The translations under genes and the position numbers were made by a program. A model generated the notes under the pieces. That model saw only the letters and a list, made by a program, of their open reading frames with translations. It did no database searches and was not told the DNA's origin. A stretch of 64,000 nt of DNA from Chryseobacterium vaccae. GTDB lineage: Bacteria > Bacteroidota > Bacteroidia > Flavobacteriales > Weeksellaceae. Positions within the stretch are counted from its first letter, which is position 1. Each line of letters opens with the position of its first letter. The DNA lies in assembly GCF_009602705.1 (NCBI RefSeq), contig NZ_VSWH01000001.1, positions 1,736,001 to 1,800,000 of the forward strand, written 5' to 3'. Shown here in pieces: positions 41,700 to 50,849 of the stretch.

Positions 41700-43187
41700 A
41701 TGAAAATGAACAAAACTATCGGAGTCTTATTGTTTGCTGCTGCCGTATTTCAGGCTTGTAACGATAATAATGAGGACAATCCCTCAGAAGGAAATGAACC
41801 TATAAATTCTAACATTAAAATTGAGAATTTCTCTCAGGAACCGGCTTTTGTTTTCGGAATGCCAGGTTTTGAAAATCTGAACATCACCACCCTGATTTCA
41901 AGTTCTGATGTCCTTTCCGGATCTCCAAACTTTGTTTTTGCAGGCCAGCCGGACGGAATGGGAATCATGAAAGATCCTAATTCCGAGGGGTACCTGATGA
42001 TCACCAACCACGAGATCACCCAATCCGTATCAAGAGTATATTTAGATAAAACATTCAGACCTTTCAAAGGAGAATATATCCTGAACGGAATCGGAGGGAT
42101 GACCAGATTATGTTCTGCAACGCTTGCCACCCCAGAAACACATGGTTTCAGTGCATTCCTTACCGCAGGAGAATCTGGTGAAGAAAGTATGGTGCATGCG
42201 CTTAATCCACTGGCTCCGGCCTCCCAGGCTTCCGATCAGAGCAGGGTAAAACCGGCTTTGGGAAAAGCTTCTATGGAAAATGCAGTACCCCTTCCTAAAG
42301 ATATCTCAGGTGGAAAAACCTATATCATGATTGGCGAAGATCAGTCCTACTCTTCTTCACATCAGTCTGCCGGACAGCTGATCATGTATGTTTCCAACAC
42401 ACCGGGAGATTTAGAAAACGGAAAACTGTACGCTTTAAAAAGAACCAACAACAATTATACGGAAACCGATATGGTAAAAGGAAGTTCTTACGATGTAGAA
42501 TTCGTGGAAATTCCTAATGCTAAAAACCTTACAGGCGCACAAATCAACCAAAAGAATATTGACAATAATGCCATCCGTTTTTCAAGAGTGGAAGATGTTG
42601 ATTATAGAAAAGGAGCAGGAAAAGGAAGAGAAATCTACTTTACAGCTACCGGTGAATCTTCAGATGGTGTAACCCCTAAACCAGGTTTAACGATGTGGGG
42701 AAGAGTCTACAAACTTGTCCTGAATGAAAGCAATATGCTGGCAGGAAAACTGGAAGTAGCAGCAGAGGGAGATTCCAATCCTGGAAATAACCTGATTAAT
42801 CCGGACAATCTTTGTGTAACGGAGAACTATGTTTATATTCAGGAAGACGGTGATTCTTATTATACAGCCGCCGCTCACGATTCTTATATCTGGCAGCTGA
42901 ATATCGCTACGAAGCAATACAAACCGTGGCTGAATATGAAGCACAACAGAACAGATTCAGCGTGGCAGACAGCCTACAACCAGTCAGGAAACCTGCAGAA
43001 ATTTGGTTCATGGGAATTTGGTGCAATGGTAGACATCTCAAATATCATCGGACTTCCGAATACCTTTGCAGTTAACATCCACTCTCATACATGGCAGAAA
43101 GATAAATTCAAAAATGCAGACGGAGCCGGTGTTAATACCAACAAAGAAGGCGGGCAGATCGTTATCATCAGAAACGTAGAGAAATAA
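41700..43187 (+). CDS. PhoX-like (DUF839) lipoprotein
   Basis: 495 residues. Lipoprotein signal ending in VFQACNDNNEDN (Cys20). Family segments: MTNHEITQSVSRV-like ligand loop (ITNHEITQSV), LNGIGGMTRLCSATLATPET, MIGEDQSYSSSHQSAGQL, NPDNLCVTENYVYIQEDGDS. PhoX proteins are calcium/iron-dependent phosphatases or related beta-propellers; the real substrate is unknown. The MauG-like cytochrome gene follows 66 nt downstream and is likely co-expressed. Confidence 0.82.
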   Translation: MKMNKTIGVLLFAAAVFQACNDNNEDNPSEGNEPINSNIKIENFSQEPAFVFGMPGFENLNITTLISSSDVLSGSPNFVFAGQPDGMGIMKDPNSEGYLMITNHEITQSVSRVYLDKTFRPFKGEYILNGIGGMTRLCSATLATPETHGFSAFLTAGESGEESMVHALNPLAPASQASDQSRVKPALGKASMENAVPLPKDISGGKTYIMIGEDQSYSSSHQSAGQLIMYVSNTPGDLENGKLYALKRTNNNYTETDMVKGSSYDVEFVEIPNAKNLTGAQINQKNIDNNAIRFSRVEDVDYRKGAGKGREIYFTATGESSDGVTPKPGLTMWGRVYKLVLNESNMLAGKLEVAAEGDSNPGNNLINPDNLCVTENYVYIQEDGDSYYTAAAHDSYIWQLNIATKQYKPWLNMKHNRTDSAWQTAYNQSGNLQKFGSWEFGAMVDISNIIGLPNTFAVNIHSHTWQKDKFKNADGAGVNTNKEGGQIVIIRNVEK

Positions 43188-43253
43188 CTATAACCTATTC
43201 AATAAAAATAGAAGTATCAGCGGAAAATCTTCCGTTGGTACTTTTTCATACCT

Positions 43254-45071
43254 ATGAAAATCTTTTCAAAATACCCTATTCTTTTCGCTGTATTCGCAAC
43301 ACTGATCTTTTTTGTACTCTGGCAGTGTAAGAACGATAAGCACCAGCCTGTGAATGAAGACATGGCTGCCGTAAAAAGTGAAATCCTGAAAACCAATGCG
43401 GCTTTTGAAAAACAGATCAGTGAACTGCTGGTTCTTATTTCCAAAAATGCCGATGAAAAAATGCTTCAGGAAAAATTTGAAGCCCTCAGAAAAACTTATA
43501 AAAAAATGGAATGGGCGGTAGAATATTTCCTTCCTCATTCTGCAAGATTCATCAACGGGCCTGCCCTTCCGGAAATTGAAATGGATGAACATACAGAACT
43601 GGAACCGGAAGGTCTTCAGGTACTGGAAGAACTCTTTTATCCTTACACCACAGAGAATAAGGAAGAAACCATCCGTCTCCTGAAGAAACTGACCAACAAA
43701 AGCAATACGATAAAGACTAATTTCCAGACGATTTCCATCAGTAAAGATCAGATTTTTGATGCGGTACGACAGGAAATTTTCAGAATTTCAAGTTTAGGGA
43801 TCTCAGGATTTGACACCCCGGTTTCAGGAACGTTTTTAAAAGAAATGCCCTACGCTTTGGAAGGAATCCGGCTTACCCTGAAACAAATTTCCACGGAACA
43901 TTCTAAAGACAAAGCTTTAAAAGATCTCAATACAGCTATCGATTCAGCGATTGCCGTTCTGAAGAAAAATACAGATAAAAATACTTTTGATTATGTGAAT
44001 TTTATTCCGGACCACCTGAACAAAATTTCATCTTTAATGCTCGAGTTTAAAAAGCAGGAAAGCATTCCGGACATAGAAGTTACGTCAGCATTAAGTAAAA
44101 ATGCGCCTACTTTTTACTCTAAAAATGCATTTGATCCGAATGCCTTCACACCGGGAAAAGAATTCGCTTATTCGCAGGCAAAAGCAGACTTAGGCCAAAA
44201 GCTTTTTAATGATAAAATCCTTTCCAATAATAATGACAGAAGCTGTTCCACCTGCCATATTCCGGAAAAAGCCTTTACAGACGGATTACCCAAATCGTTG
44301 TCATTGGCCAATTCAGAATTACAGCGGAATGCTCCTTCACTCAATTATGCAGGGTTTCAGCATGGGCAGTTCTGGGATATGCGGAAAGATGATCTTGAGG
44401 GTCAGAGCTCTGATGTCATTTCCAACAAAGAAGAAATGCACGGTGACCTGAATGTGATCCTTGGCAAGATCAACAAAGACCCGAAATATCTTCCTGAATT
44501 CAAAAAAATATTCAAAACGTCAAAAGCAGAAACCTGGCAGTTACAGAATGCACTGGCAAGTTATATCCGTTCATTGGCTAAATTCAACTCGGATTTTGAT
44601 GAATATATGAGAGGAAATACATCGGCCATGACCGAAAACCAGAAGCAGGGTTTCAATCTTTTTGTGGGGAAAGCCCAGTGTGCAATCTGTCATTTTGTAC
44701 CATTGTTTAACGGAACCGTTCCTCCAAATTTCAAAAAAACAGAACAGGAAGTATTGGGAACAGCAGTGAACGGCAACAATAAAGCATTTGATCAGGATCC
44801 CGGCAGAGGAAAGTTCCATGAAACGGTAGCTTCTCTTCAGCATTCGTTTAAAACACCTACGTTAAGAAACATCAGCAAAACAGCTCCATATATGCATAAC
44901 GGAGGCTACCAGACGTTGAAAGAAGTCATGAATTTCTATAATAAAGGCGGTGGAAAAGGGTTCGGATTTAAAGTAGAAAATCAAACTTTATCAGATACCC
45001 CTTTGAATCTTACAGATAAAGAAATTAATCAGATTATTGATTTCATGGGGGCTTTAAATGATCGTTACTAA
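43254..45071 (+). CDS. cytochrome c peroxidase / MauG-like dihaem lipoprotein
   Basis: 605 residues. The N-terminal signal ends in FVLWQCKNDKHQ (lipoprotein-type Cys). Residues 30-280 form an all-helical domain resembling imelysin/EfeO helical bundles, followed by a dihaem peroxidase domain with haem sites CSTCHIP (about residue 331) and CAICHFVP (about residue 476). LRNISKTAPYMHNGGYQTLK is the family C-terminal Met/His loop. It is predicted to use peroxide or to oxidise an extracytoplasmic partner. Pairing with the PhoX-like lipoprotein suggests shared use. Confidence 0.86.
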   Translation: MKIFSKYPILFAVFATLIFFVLWQCKNDKHQPVNEDMAAVKSEILKTNAAFEKQISELLVLISKNADEKMLQEKFEALRKTYKKMEWAVEYFLPHSARFINGPALPEIEMDEHTELEPEGLQVLEELFYPYTTENKEETIRLLKKLTNKSNTIKTNFQTISISKDQIFDAVRQEIFRISSLGISGFDTPVSGTFLKEMPYALEGIRLTLKQISTEHSKDKALKDLNTAIDSAIAVLKKNTDKNTFDYVNFIPDHLNKISSLMLEFKKQESIPDIEVTSALSKNAPTFYSKNAFDPNAFTPGKEFAYSQAKADLGQKLFNDKILSNNNDRSCSTCHIPEKAFTDGLPKSLSLANSELQRNAPSLNYAGFQHGQFWDMRKDDLEGQSSDVISNKEEMHGDLNVILGKINKDPKYLPEFKKIFKTSKAETWQLQNALASYIRSLAKFNSDFDEYMRGNTSAMTENQKQGFNLFVGKAQCAICHFVPLFNGTVPPNFKKTEQEVLGTAVNGNNKAFDQDPGRGKFHETVASLQHSFKTPTLRNISKTAPYMHNGGYQTLKEVMNFYNKGGGKGFGFKVENQTLSDTPLNLTDKEINQIIDFMGALNDRY

Positions 45072-45210
45072 TTTCGGGAATTCGATATCAATTTAACAAC
45101 AGTTCCTATATATTACTGATTGATATCCAACTTGTTTTTACAATCAGAATATTAGATTAAATCAATGTCATAACAAATCATAAAAACTTTTCCAAAAGGA
45201 GAAATATTAT

Positions 45211-45218
45211 TACTTTTG
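45211..45218 (+). promoter_or_regulatory. -7 box before the DUF5686 gene
   Basis: TACTTTTG matches TAnnTTTG exactly and lies 13 nt before the ATG at 45232, giving a very short leader. Confidence 0.5.
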
Positions 45219-45231
45219 AACTAGTTTTTGC

Positions 45232-47646
45232 ATGAAAAGGTTTTTACTATTATTGTTTTTTCTGATGTATTTCTTTGGTTATTCACAATCAAAGATTAAA
45301 GTCATAGATGAAACTGACCGTAAGCCTGTATCCAATGCAAAGGTATCCTGCGGCGGCAAAATTCTCGGCTATACCAATGTTCAGGGAATACTGGAATTCA
45401 ACGCATCCTGCAACACTATAGAAATTGAAGCGGAACATTATCAGAAAGAAACCGCCACTGCAGAAAATGATATGGAAGTTTCGCTGTCGAAAAAAACATC
45501 TAAAACCACGTCTATTGAGGAAGTAGTGATTGAAGACAGAAGTGATCCGCGAGCTTTGGAGATCCTTAAAAAAGTGAATAAAATGTTTAAAGACAATTCA
45601 CCTAAAAGTCTGGATTCTTACACTTTCAAATCTTACGAAAAAGTTTCTCTGGATATTGATGAAGACAGCATTACCCAATTCAGTAAATTCTTTGATGATG
45701 CCAATCTTTTCAAAAGAAAAAGAGAAAAAGATTCATTGAATAACATTTCTGCAAGGCAGATTTTTTCCAAAAGCAAACTCTTCTTATGGGAACGAGCTCA
45801 GGAATTCATCTATTCAAAAAAATACGGTGAAAAAATCAATATCCTGGACAACAGAATTTCTGGTCTTAAACAACCGATGTATGAGATGATCGCCATCCAG
45901 CAGAGCAACAGAGATAAGGTTCCGAACCAGATCAAGCAGGAAAACAGAGGCCTGTACAGGTTCTTTCTCTCTGATACCATCGAGGTAGACGGAAGAAAAA
46001 CTTTTGTCATTAAGTTCCGTGAAGTGAACTACAAAAAGCAGGATAAAAAACGAAAATACAACGGTGCGATCTATGTAGATACAGAAACTTACGGGATACA
46101 GAAGATTGAAAATTTCAGCAAAAATAAAAATGACGGAATTATTACGAGTACCTGGATTTTCTATAACAACAAGTGGTTTCTGGCTCAGGAAAAGGTAAAA
46201 CTGCGGATGAGCAAAATGGCCATGGAAGAGGATGATAAAGAGAATCCAGAAAATAAACCTGAAAAAAAAGACCGGAGAAGTTTCGGAACTTACGCCTTTC
46301 TCACCTCTACCTATTTTGATTTCAAATCGCCTGTAGAAGAAGATCCCAAAAACTTCAGGGGCTATACTTTCTCAGTAAAAAATGCAGATGGACAATTGCT
46401 GGACCGCTACAGAACAGATCCTCTTACCGAAAGAGAGCGTAATACCTACACCACGATCGACAGTCTGGGCAGAAAATATAATATCGACAGCAAAGCCAGA
46501 ATTCTGACCGGACTGATCAACGGACAGATCAGAGCGGGAATCGTAGATTTTGCAGTGGATGAAATCGTGAATTATAACTTGTATGAAGGCTTCAGACTTG
46601 GATTGAAGGCCAAGCTGAATGAGACTTTTAATCCTTATTTCTCCCCGGATTATTATTTTGCTTATGGTTTTAAAGACGATAAATGGAAATACGGAATCGG
46701 GCTGGATATGAAGACCACACTGGATAAAAATTCATTCTTCAGAATTGAATATTACAATGATGTCACCTCTTCCGGAGAGTTTTACAGAAGGTTGTGGAAC
46801 TTCAAAATGAGAACGATGAATTACGGGAATAACATCAACAATGATAAATATTACCATTTCAGAGGAGCTTCCCTGTCTTATCTGAATGATGTAACCAACG
46901 GATTAACCCTCGTTTTTGCCGTAAAGAGAAATATTGAGGAAGCTAAATTCGACTATGAGTTCAGAGGAAGAGGTGCTGCATTTGATAATTTCAATACCTT
47001 ATTCACCCTAAAATATTCTCCGAATTCCACGAATATTATGACTCCTCAGGGAAAATCCATCATCGATCAGAAGTATCCGGAGCTGTATTTGAATTATGAA
47101 CAGAGTTACAAAGCATTGGGTGGAGATTTCAATTACACCCGTTTCGATGCCCTGTTTGTGCATAACTTTAAAACCATGCTCGGAACTACAGGTTTCAGGC
47201 TATACGGAGGAATCGTTTTAGGAGAAGCCCCGATCTGGAAACATTTTACCATGAACGGACTGGCCTCTCCGAGAAAGGATTTCAATTTCAACCTCACCTC
47301 CTATCTTGGCTTTGCCACACTGGAAGGCGGAAAATATTACAATGATAAATTCATCGCGTACTATTTTACCCATAAGCTTCCTCTATACTTTAAGAGCTTT
47401 GGGCAGAATATTTCCAGCTTCGATTTTGTACTGCGAGGTACTATCGGTGATATGAAACATCCGGAATACCATCAGTTCAGATTCAGAAAATTAGACCATT
47501 TGTATCAGGAAGTAGGTCTGGAATGGAATAACTTCTTATCCAGTTACTTCAATTTAGGACTATTTTACAGGGTCGGCTATTACACCACTCCGAATTTTAA
47601 ACAGAATTTTGCCATCCAGTTCAAACTCAAATTATTAGAATTTTAA
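45232..47646 (+). CDS. DUF5686 family outer-membrane protein with carboxypeptidase-like regulatory domain
   Basis: 804 residues. A signal peptide (MKRFLLLLFFLMYFFGYSQ), an N-terminal CarboxypepD_reg-like domain (IKVIDETDRKPVSNAKVSCG to about residue 85), then the DUF5686 region with a C-terminal beta-barrel that ends NFAIQFKLKLLEF. The family is specific to Bacteroidota and has been linked to outer-membrane/cell-surface assembly, but the function is unsettled. It contains a highly charged loop (DDKENPENKPEKKDRR, about 335-350). Confidence 0.88.
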   Translation: MKRFLLLLFFLMYFFGYSQSKIKVIDETDRKPVSNAKVSCGGKILGYTNVQGILEFNASCNTIEIEAEHYQKETATAENDMEVSLSKKTSKTTSIEEVVIEDRSDPRALEILKKVNKMFKDNSPKSLDSYTFKSYEKVSLDIDEDSITQFSKFFDDANLFKRKREKDSLNNISARQIFSKSKLFLWERAQEFIYSKKYGEKINILDNRISGLKQPMYEMIAIQQSNRDKVPNQIKQENRGLYRFFLSDTIEVDGRKTFVIKFREVNYKKQDKKRKYNGAIYVDTETYGIQKIENFSKNKNDGIITSTWIFYNNKWFLAQEKVKLRMSKMAMEEDDKENPENKPEKKDRRSFGTYAFLTSTYFDFKSPVEEDPKNFRGYTFSVKNADGQLLDRYRTDPLTERERNTYTTIDSLGRKYNIDSKARILTGLINGQIRAGIVDFAVDEIVNYNLYEGFRLGLKAKLNETFNPYFSPDYYFAYGFKDDKWKYGIGLDMKTTLDKNSFFRIEYYNDVTSSGEFYRRLWNFKMRTMNYGNNINNDKYYHFRGASLSYLNDVTNGLTLVFAVKRNIEEAKFDYEFRGRGAAFDNFNTLFTLKYSPNSTNIMTPQGKSIIDQKYPELYLNYEQSYKALGGDFNYTRFDALFVHNFKTMLGTTGFRLYGGIVLGEAPIWKHFTMNGLASPRKDFNFNLTSYLGFATLEGGKYYNDKFIAYYFTHKLPLYFKSFGQNISSFDFVLRGTIGDMKHPEYHQFRFRKLDHLYQEVGLEWNNFLSSYFNLGLFYRVGYYTTPNFKQNFAIQFKLKLLEF

Positions 47647-47661
47647 ACATATATAACAGAA

Positions 47662-47898
47662 ATGCAATCAATCGAAATAAAAGCAGAACAGTTTTTTGAA
47701 TTATTAAAGCTAAAAGATACTTCTATGTGGGCTATTTTCTCCCAGATGATCGACGGAAATGAAAAAGAAATTATCTTTCTGGATAATGACGACAAAGTGC
47801 TTTTTAATTATGTACTTCCCTCAACACCTGAAAAATTGGAAGAAGACAGAAAAGAATTCTCAAAACAGTTTGCGGATAAACTGGCTGATCTGAATTAA
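47662..47898 (+). CDS. small conserved cytoplasmic protein
   Basis: 78 residues (MQSIEIKAEQFFELLKLKDT ending KQFADKLADLN). Acidic and helical, with no motif recognised. It starts 15 nt after DUF5686, so it is likely co-transcribed. Confidence 0.7.
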   Translation: MQSIEIKAEQFFELLKLKDTSMWAIFSQMIDGNEKEIIFLDNDDKVLFNYVLPSTPEKLEEDRKEFSKQFADKLADLN

Positions 47899-47925
47899 CA
47901 ATTACCTTCTTAAAGGATGAATGAA

Positions 47926-47953
47926 AAAACGCGCCAATCCGGTGCATTTTTTT
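47926..47953 (+). terminator. probable terminator
   Basis: AAAACGCGCC-AATCC-GGTGCATTTTTTT: a short GC stem with one wobble and a T-run, 28 nt past the stop of the 78-residue gene. It resembles the terminator at 58677-58699 in its ACGC/GTGC words. Confidence 0.55.
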
Positions 47954-47992
47954 CGTTTTATAATATTGAATTTCAAAGCTTTGTGCAGTTTT

Positions 47993-48046
47993 AAAAACCT
48001 AACAGGTCTTGAAGACCTGTTAGGTTTTTATTTAAGACATTCATAG
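47993..48046 (-). repeat. mobile terminator-like palindrome, copy 1
   Basis: An 18 nt perfect palindrome arm pair (AAAAACCTAACAGGTCTT / AAGACCTGTTAGGTTTTT) with a tail TTTAAGACATTCATAGAC. On the minus strand the tail comes first, directly after the stop of the leucine-rich-repeat gene. The same element occurs at 49061-49110 and 58583-58632. Confidence 0.85.
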
Positions 48047-48059
48047 ACTTTTTTATTTA

Positions 48060-48923
48060 CTAAATCACCAAATGTTTTTGCCCTTTTTGTACAGATAAAT
48101 TAAAAAGCTCAAGATGTGAATTTAAAATATCAACATCACACTTCGGGCAAATGGTTTGTGGCTTTACTTTTCCTGTTAACTTAATGATATTTTCGTTACA
48201 AACCTTACATTCTTTTAAGTTGTCAAACTTATCTGAATCTGTATGATATGGTTCAAAATCATAACATTGGGCATTTGGGAGAGCACCTTTTAAGTACGCT
48301 ATTTCTTCTACTTTAAAATTGATTGCTAAGCCAAGCTTTTGTAAGTTTTTGAGATTGGCAATTAAAAGCAAATTATTTTTATTAACTGAAACATTGTGCA
48401 AATCCAATCTGAAAAGGTTTAATTTTTTTAAAAAATTTAAATTTCCTAATTTAAAGATACTCGAAACCCCTCCTTCAATTCTTAGATTATTTAAGGTCGT
48501 GAGATTTTCTATTTCATCATAATTAACCAATTTTTTATTATTTACTAAAGACAGATATTCTAAATGAACAAGGCTTTTTATGCCTTCCAATGACTCCAGA
48601 TTACCAAACCCGTCAATATCCAAATAAATAAGGTTTGGAAATTTTGAAAGAAAATCTAGGGAAGAACAATCATCGCAACTTATCATTAAATGCCTGACTG
48701 ATGGAAGTAAAGGAAAATCTTTAATTTGTTCATTTGTAATTCTAAAACATTTTATTGTTTCGATTGACTTAAAATTAGAAAGCAGATTAATGTTATCTGA
48801 ATTTCTATTCAGACAAATTCCTTTTACGTTTTGATCATAATCTGTAATTTTCAGATCATAATTAAATGAAGATATAGAATTGTGAATATAATCTCCGTAT
48901 TCAGTTATTTTATATTTTTCCAT
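48060..48923 (-). CDS. leucine-rich-repeat protein with C-terminal zinc ribbon
   Basis: 287 residues. About seven LRR-type turns (FPNLIYLDIDGFGNLESLEG; LVHLEYLSLVNNKKLVNYDE; LNFLKKLNLFRLDLHNVSVN) cover residues 45-215, then a ribbon CKVCNENII...ICPKCDVDIL (about 237-265). There is no signal peptide. The gene is AT-rich and bracketed by two direct copies of a terminator palindrome, which suggests acquisition as a cassette. Its role is unknown. Confidence 0.75.
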   Translation of the reverse strand: MEKYKITEYGDYIHNSISSFNYDLKITDYDQNVKGICLNRNSDNINLLSNFKSIETIKCFRITNEQIKDFPLLPSVRHLMISCDDCSSLDFLSKFPNLIYLDIDGFGNLESLEGIKSLVHLEYLSLVNNKKLVNYDEIENLTTLNNLRIEGGVSSIFKLGNLNFLKKLNLFRLDLHNVSVNKNNLLLIANLKNLQKLGLAINFKVEEIAYLKGALPNAQCYDFEPYHTDSDKFDNLKECKVCNENIIKLTGKVKPQTICPKCDVDILNSHLELFNLSVQKGQKHLVI

Positions 48924-49060
48924 AATTTTTATTAAAATGAGCGAAATGCGGGCTGTATTAAAGACAAACTCAATTTCGGTCGAACCTAGCCGACATTTTT
49001 TTCATCAACTAAATTAATAAAAAAGGTGAGTGGAAAAATAGCCGCAACAACTTCTGTCTA

Positions 49061-49110
49061 AACCTAGCAGGTCTTCGAGACCTGTTAGGTTTTTATTTAA
49101 GCGCATTCAT
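49061..49110 (-). repeat. mobile terminator-like palindrome, copy 2
   Basis: AACCTAGCAGGTCT-TCG-AGACCTGTTAGGTT with the tail TTTATTTAAGCGCATTCATAC. It sits just after the folP stop on the minus strand, in the same orientation as copy 1 after the LRR gene. One arm has a G replacing the A. Confidence 0.85.
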
Positions 49111-49113
49111 ACA

Positions 49114-49983
49114 CTACGATTGATTTCTCAAAAATTCATCCACTGTTTTTTTAGCTTCAGCCACATCATGCACTCTTAAGATTTTAGCGCCCTGTTCCAA
49201 AACTTTCCGATGAAGCTTTTGGGTTTCCTCATTAATATCTAAGGGTGATTTTCCGAGAGGCTTATAGATAAATGATTTTCTGGAAATTCCTATCAATAAA
49301 GGAAATTTTCCAAATCCAAGATATTCTGTCTCGCCAATCATTTTCATCTGGTCTTCCACTGTTTTTCCAAAGCCGAACCCGGGATCAAGGATAATATCTT
49401 TTACACCTCCCTTCAACAGTTCATCTGTTTTTTGAGAAAAATAACGATTTACTTCCAGGGTAATATCTTCAAATTTGATCTTATCATGCATCGTTTCATA
49501 GGACGGGTTGATGTGCATCAGAATATACGGAAGTCCTGTTTCTGCTGCTGCATCAAACATCTTGTCATCATACTGCCCGCCGGAAATATCATTGATCATA
49601 TCAATTCCTTCATGATAACCAAACTTCACAGTTTCTGCATAGAAAGTATCCAGAGAAATCAACGCTTCCGGAAATTCTTTTTTAATTTGGGAAATGATGT
49701 TTCCCAGCCTTTTTATTTCCTCTTCACTGCTTAAAAATTCCGCATTCGGACGGGTGGATTGCGGGCCGATGTCGATTATTTCAGCACCTTCTTTCAGGAG
49801 TTTTTCGGTCTGTTTCAATGCTGTCTCTTCAGAATTAAATTTTCCTCCATCTGAAAAAGAATCTGGCGTAAGATTCAGAATTCCCATAATCTTTGGAGTA
49901 TCCAGCTGTACCAGACGGCCGTTGCAATTGATTGAAAAGGTTTGAGGATCTAACAACTGAAAGGTTTGAGTGGTTGAGAGCAT
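49114..49983 (-). CDS. folP: dihydropteroate synthase
   Basis: 289 residues. PKIMGILNLTPDSFSDGGKF (pterin/PABA loop), IDIGPQSTRPNAE, MINDISGGQYDD, DIILDPGFGFGKTVEDQM, GISRKSFIYKPLGKS and a final ILRVHDV motif identify DHPS. It condenses 6-hydroxymethyl-dihydropterin diphosphate with p-aminobenzoate in folate synthesis. Transcribed divergently from DUF1599. Confidence 0.97.
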   Translation of the reverse strand: MLSTTQTFQLLDPQTFSINCNGRLVQLDTPKIMGILNLTPDSFSDGGKFNSEETALKQTEKLLKEGAEIIDIGPQSTRPNAEFLSSEEEIKRLGNIISQIKKEFPEALISLDTFYAETVKFGYHEGIDMINDISGGQYDDKMFDAAAETGLPYILMHINPSYETMHDKIKFEDITLEVNRYFSQKTDELLKGGVKDIILDPGFGFGKTVEDQMKMIGETEYLGFGKFPLLIGISRKSFIYKPLGKSPLDINEETQKLHRKVLEQGAKILRVHDVAEAKKTVDEFLRNQS

Positions 49984-50279
49984 TGAATCGATGATTGATA
50001 AATGATTTTAAGTACTGCAAAAATAGTGATTTTACAGAATTGCATTGATCTATTGATTTAAAATATCTACAGCCTAACGGTATGAAATATAAATCTTCAC
50101 AATCATCAACAGGAAGTCCAACCAAAACCTTAAACTCTAAACCTTGAACCTTGAACCTTGAACCTTGAACTTTGAACTTTAAACATTACCTACACCTTCA
50201 CTCCTGCTTCTCCACTCTCCAAACCTCTCCGTTTTCAAACCCGAAACTAATTCGTATATTTGAAAGATTAAGAGAATTT
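49984..50279. promoter_or_regulatory. divergent folP / DUF1599 spacer with heptad repeat
   Basis: 296 nt without a gene. On the minus strand TATTTTTG (50018-50025) is an exact -7 box for folP. On the plus strand TATATTTG (50255-50262) is a -7 box 17 nt before the DUF1599 ATG at 50280, which argues against a longer start at 50172. Positions 50139-50184 are a tandem 7-mer tract, (CCTTGAA)n degrading to (CTTTGAA)n. Confidence 0.7.
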
Positions 50280-50843
50280 ATGTCAGAAACATCAGTACAG
50301 TTCGGAAAAGTTATTAGTGAGTGCCGTAATCTTTTCAGCAAAAAAATGCAGGATTACGGAGCAGCATGGAGGGTTTTGAGACCCAGTTCTATTACGGATC
50401 AGATTTACATTAAAGTCAACAGAATCCGCACCCTGCAGATGACTGATAAAAAAATGGTGGATGAGAGTGAAGAAGATGAATTCATTGCCATTGTAAACTA
50501 CTCTATTATCGGACTGATCCAGCTTGAAAAAGGCCTTTCCAATGATTTTAACGAAAACAGAGAAGAGATCATCGCTCTTTACGATCAATATGCTCAGGAA
50601 GCACTGGCCTTAATGGAGCGTAAAAATCATGATTATGGTGAAGCATGGAGAGATATGAGAATCACTTCCATTACCGATCTTATTTATCAGAAAGTATTAA
50701 GAACAAAGCAGATTGAAGACAATCAGGGAAAAACCATTGTCTCTGAAGGCTTGGATGCCAACTATTTCGATATGCTGAATTACGCTGTTTTCTGTCTGAT
50801 CAAATTCTCAGAAAAAGAAATGAATACTGAACCCAAAAAATAA
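50280..50843 (+). CDS. DUF1599 (nucleotide-modification-associated domain) protein
   Basis: 187 residues from the ATG at 50280. Two internal copies of the domain: MQDYGAAWRVLRPSSITDQI with DEFIAIVNYSIIGLIQLE, and NHDYGEAWRDMRITSITDLI with YFDMLNYAVFCLIKF. The fold is all-alpha with conserved Asp-Tyr-Gly and Ile-Thr-Asp motifs, but no established reaction. It is a regular neighbour of folP and tpiA in Bacteroidota. The DoxX-like gene follows 6 nt later. Confidence 0.85.
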   Translation: MSETSVQFGKVISECRNLFSKKMQDYGAAWRVLRPSSITDQIYIKVNRIRTLQMTDKKMVDESEEDEFIAIVNYSIIGLIQLEKGLSNDFNENREEIIALYDQYAQEALALMERKNHDYGEAWRDMRITSITDLIYQKVLRTKQIEDNQGKTIVSEGLDANYFDMLNYAVFCLIKFSEKEMNTEPKK

Positions 50844-50849
50844 TTTGAT

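Noticed and set aside
50139..50184. CRISPR-like repeat array
   Set aside because: It is a pure tandem of 7-mers without spacers and without cas genes; listed as a heptad tract.
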